NCBI GenBank assembly: GCA_947464705.1
Contig: CANHYD010000115.1
Span: 1-7,272, forward strand
DNA length: 7,272 bases
Reading direction: 5' to 3'
Source of the DNA: Verrucomicrobiota bacterium
Lineage (GTDB): Bacteria > Verrucomicrobiota > Verrucomicrobiia > Limisphaerales > UBA9464
Shown here: piece by piece, positions 7,101-7,272 of the stretch
How positions within the stretch are numbered: the stretch's first letter is position 1
Layout: each line of letters opens with the position of its first letter
The notes under the pieces: generated by a model
Databases searched by the model: none
Told to the model about the DNA's origin: nothing
The model's input: only the letters and a program-made list of their open reading frames with translations
Program-made: the position numbers and the translations under genes

Positions 7101-7272
7101 TCATCTTCTTGGCCGAGCGGACCGTGTGGACGTAACCGAGTTCCTTGAGGCGGCGGATGATAAAGGGCTCGAAGAGCACCAACGCCATCTTCTTGGGAAG
7201 GCCGCATTGGTGCAACTTGAGCTCTGGTCCGATGACGATGACCGAACGGCCCGAGTAGTCGACGCGCTTACC
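4174..7272 (-). CDS. rpoC: DNA-directed RNA polymerase subunit beta-prime, partial (N-terminus outside window)
   Basis: 1032 residues are visible, open to the right edge and ending in TGA at 4176-4174. The visible part starts at GKRVDYSGRSVI. By comparison with the E. coli protein about 340 N-terminal residues are missing, giving a full length near 1375. This subunit forms the catalytic half of RNA polymerase. NADFDGDQMAVH is present, with the three Mg2+-binding aspartates at visible residues 117, 119 and 121. The bridge helix is at about 424-454 (ARKGLADTALKTADSGYM). A zinc site is formed by Cys462, Cys537, Cys544 and Cys547, with the same spacing as the second zinc site of E. coli. The trigger-loop N-half (TQLTMRTFHVGG) lies at about 577-588 and its C-half (ITGGLPRVAELFEAR) at 770-784. 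They are separated by about 180 residues, equivalent to the SI3 insertion of many Gram-negative bacteria. The C-terminal GFKENVIMGHIIPAGTG motif is intact, and the protein ends in a short acidic tail. Confidence 0.98.
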   Translation of the reverse strand, partial: GKRVDYSGRSVIVIGPELKLHQCGLPKKMALVLFEPFIIRRLKELGYVHTVRSAKKMIERQTKEVWDILEEVTRGHPVLLNRAPTLHRLSVQAFEPVLIEGEAIRIHPLVCTAYNADFDGDQMAVHVPLSVEAQLEARLLMMAPLNIFSPSSGKPIMTPTQDIPLGCYYLTAEPRKARKEGERIVLCGSKQEVIFAQMDGALKTHDRVRLKNPDFGKKTVYGNSTDRVIETTVGRVIFSEIWPPELGFANIVVGKSKLGDLILNCYKTVGHERTVTTLDKLKEIGFEQATRAGVSIGIDDMIVPTEKQKEIREALSQIGEVEKQHKKGVITNQERYNKVVDIWTHCTDQIGSVMLKTLDTNQGKKEYNPVSLMVDSGARGNKAQVRQLAGLRGLMAKPSGEIIEKPILSSFREGLTVLEYFISTHGARKGLADTALKTADSGYMTRKLVDAAQDVIIRDEDCGTSAGISVQSIYEGEEEVVKISERVVGRYAAEDIYDPADLKNRLIAAGEEFDEVKARSIDRSGLEKVKIRSVLTCETKVGICAKCYGRHLGTGKLVKKGEAVGIIAAQSIGEPGTQLTMRTFHVGGVATGTYKQPQIKAKQDAKVRYNDLRVVPLGDGNNIVLNKNGTVSLLAPDGKELDTHSIVVGSIISIPDGGMVKKGDVFIEWDAYNVPIISEKAGLVKFLDIIEGVTMKQEVDETTGSEDMVIIEHKEDLHPTVIVEDPKSGDPLAQYSIPAGAHLVVSEGDEIGAGSLLAKTPRKASKTKDITGGLPRVAELFEARRPKDAAEISKIDGVVDFGSSIRGKRCVVVKDIHTGVEEEHLIPIGKHIIVYKGDFVKKGQQLTDGPVVPHEILDVCGPHELQEHLVNEIQEVYRLQGVTINDKHIEIIIRQMLRKVRITEPGDTLFLWSEQIDKLVFEEENSRVEKMGGKPAEAAPVLLGITKASLETESFLSAASFQDTTRVLTEAATMGKFDYLRGFKENVIMGHIIPAGTGFDLHRNIKVKALVEVPEDEPVVMDITADEAPSVA

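Overview
The window reads as chromosomal DNA of a GC-rich Gram-negative bacterium, most likely a member of the Verrucomicrobiota (possibly the Limisphaerales/Pedosphaera side). That placement is inference from family knowledge. The pseudopilin N-terminus has the GFTLIELL...LPALSKAK pattern that is abundant in that phylum. A DUF4912-type protein sits directly upstream of a GH57 glucan-branching-type gene, a pairing I associate with verrucomicrobial genomes. The RNA polymerase beta-prime subunit carries a large insertion inside its trigger loop.

All four recognisable genes are on the minus strand, so transcription runs from high to low coordinates. The right half (4174-7272) is the C-terminal three quarters of rpoC, whose 5' end lies outside the window. 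Twenty-one bases past its stop codon is a textbook intrinsic terminator (about 4124-4152). The 250-base gap after rpoC (3924-4173) holds this terminator and two further perfect hairpins. Next comes a probable two-gene unit. The first gene (2487-3923) encodes a DUF4912-like protein with a very basic, proline-rich N-terminus and a conserved beta-rich C-terminal domain. The second (862-2490) is a GH57 alpha-1,4-glucan branching-type enzyme whose GTG start overlaps the TGA of the first in a GTGA motif, implying translational coupling. After a 240-base gap (622-861) with no gene, the 5' part of a type IV pilin-like/pseudopilin gene (1-621) runs off the left edge.

Functionally, rpoC is a housekeeping gene. 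The middle pair points to storage alpha-glucan (glycogen-like) metabolism, with the DUF4912 protein as an unassigned partner. The pseudopilin belongs to a large family in this phylum whose members often have no known secretion or pilus role. I see no CRISPR array, tRNA, rRNA, insertion sequence, phage gene or recognisable defence system. The most promising under-described element is the coupled DUF4912-GH57 pair and its hairpin-rich leader. Long plus-strand reading frames over GH57 and rpoC are antisense shadows.
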